Assembly: GCF_014205885.1 (NCBI RefSeq)
Contig: NZ_JACHFB010000002.1
Location: forward strand, 345,965-409,964
Length of the DNA: 64,000 bases
Reading direction: 5' to 3'
Source of the DNA: Borreliella californiensis
Lineage (GTDB): Bacteria > Spirochaetota > Spirochaetia > Borreliales > Borreliaceae
Positions 63,626 to 64,000 of this stretch are shown piece by piece (the first letter of the stretch is position 1; each line of letters opens with the position of its first letter). The notes under the pieces were generated by a model that did not search any database, was not told the DNA's origin, and saw nothing but the letters and a program-made list of their open reading frames with translations. A program made the position numbers and the translations under genes.

Positions 63626-64000
63626 TTGAATACTGTATTTAATGGGAAAGATTTTGCGAATAAGTATTATTTAATGCTCAAAGAATTCTTAAAGCAGCAT
63701 GACTTGAGAGATAAAATTGCATTAAAAGTTATTTTAGCAAATAATGAGCCTGCAAGCAAGCTTTATGTTTCAATCAAGAGTCGAGTTGCAAAAGAGATTG
63801 GCTTGAATGTTGAAGTAATTAAATTTTCTACAAGTCCTGTTCAAAGTGATATTTTACAAGTAATTGATAGAGAAAATAAAAATTTAAGTACAGATGGAAT
63901 TATTGTTCAATTGCCCCTTTTGAAAGGTATGGATTTAAATTCTATTTTAAATGGCATAGTTTCTTCAAAAGATGTTGATGGCTTATCTTTTGTTAATTTG
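63626..64000 (+). CDS. folD: Methylenetetrahydrofolate dehydrogenase/cyclohydrolase FolD (5' part)
   Basis: The window ends inside this gene; 125 codons are present. FolD interconverts methylene-, methenyl- and 10-formyl-tetrahydrofolate and so supplies the formyl donor for Fmt. Family blocks seen are NEPASKLYVSIKSRVAKEIGL (compare the substrate loop with the catalytic lysine, here K in SIKSR), GIIVQLPLLKG and SSKDVDGLS (compare P.KDVDG). Translation starts at TTG (63626), about 9 nt after AAGGGG; the ATG at 63621 runs into a stop after two codons. Confidence 0.93.
   Translation, partial: MNTVFNGKDFANKYYLMLKEFLKQHDLRDKIALKVILANNEPASKLYVSIKSRVAKEIGLNVEVIKFSTSPVQSDILQVIDRENKNLSTDGIIVQLPLLKGMDLNSILNGIVSSKDVDGLSFVNL

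Overview
The window is a stretch of a Borrelia (Borreliella) burgdorferi sensu lato linear chromosome. The DNA is very AT-rich and densely coded. It carries genus-typical genes (the P13 channel, the PUR-domain regulator BpuR, a V-type ATPase, an L-lactate dehydrogenase) and a tmRNA whose tag reads AKNNNFTSSNLVMAA. From memory, the gene order runs like strain B31 loci BB0091 down to BB0026, so the window shows that part of the map reversed. I cannot tell the species within the complex from sequence alone. No insertion sequence, prophage, CRISPR array or plasmid-type repeat is visible; this is core chromosome.

Layout: 1-6.3 kb (+) V-ATPase subunits I and K, a TPR protein, lepA and ldh. 6.3-9.7 kb (-) comM, a SufU-like scaffold and sufS. 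9.9-11.5 kb (+) two orphan genes. 11.5-26.1 kb (-) a long, tightly packed block: Lol-type ABC exporter, ftsY, PEGA protein, prfB, an Rnf-derived membrane module, a PAP2-like protein, an M29 aminopeptidase and a HAD phosphatase. 26.2-31.2 kb (+) pepP, thioredoxin-like protein, def, fmt, PASTA protein. 31.2-32.0 kb (-) rsmE. 32.0-39.1 kb (+) trxA, ybeY, CBS protein, TPR protein, gap-pgk-tpiA and secG. 39.2-42.0 kb: ung (-), trmH (+) and two VUT transporters (-). 42.1-42.7 kb: tmRNA and tRNA-Gly. 42.8-57.7 kb: bpuR, rnhB (-), smc cluster, phoU, cheR (-), SurA/PpiD-like protein, lipoprotein, plsC, parE-parC and p13. 57.7-64 kb: smpB and a PEGA/SUMF1 protein (-), two signal-peptidase-family genes, a YaiI-family gene, a BAM-type lipoprotein and an outer-membrane protein (-), and the 5' part of folD.

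Together the genes cover lower glycolysis (gap, pgk, tpiA, ldh), translation and its quality control (lepA, prfB, def, fmt, smpB plus tmRNA), envelope biogenesis (Lol, SecG, FtsY, LepB, SurA/PpiD-like, BAM lipoprotein), chromosome maintenance (smc, parE/parC, ung, rnhB) and ion-driven energetics (V-ATPase). Plus-strand genes are G/T-rich and their proteins rich in V, F, G and D. Minus-strand proteins are strikingly rich in K, N, I and E. This is the leading/lagging asymmetry known for this genus and implies that the + strand is the leading strand here.

The most interesting items are: (1) an intact operon segment encoding an RnfC-RnfD fusion and an RnfA/E-like protein that have lost their recognisable redox ligands; (2) a second signal-peptidase gene lacking both catalytic residues; (3) genes that appear to start at ATT (lepA and the PASTA gene, possibly a lipoprotein); (4) two genes whose promoter geometry predicts leaderless mRNAs; (5) a programmed +1 frameshift in prfB; (6) a short, apparently hinge-less SMC; (7) several long perfect palindromes and a tandem repeat in intergenic regions.
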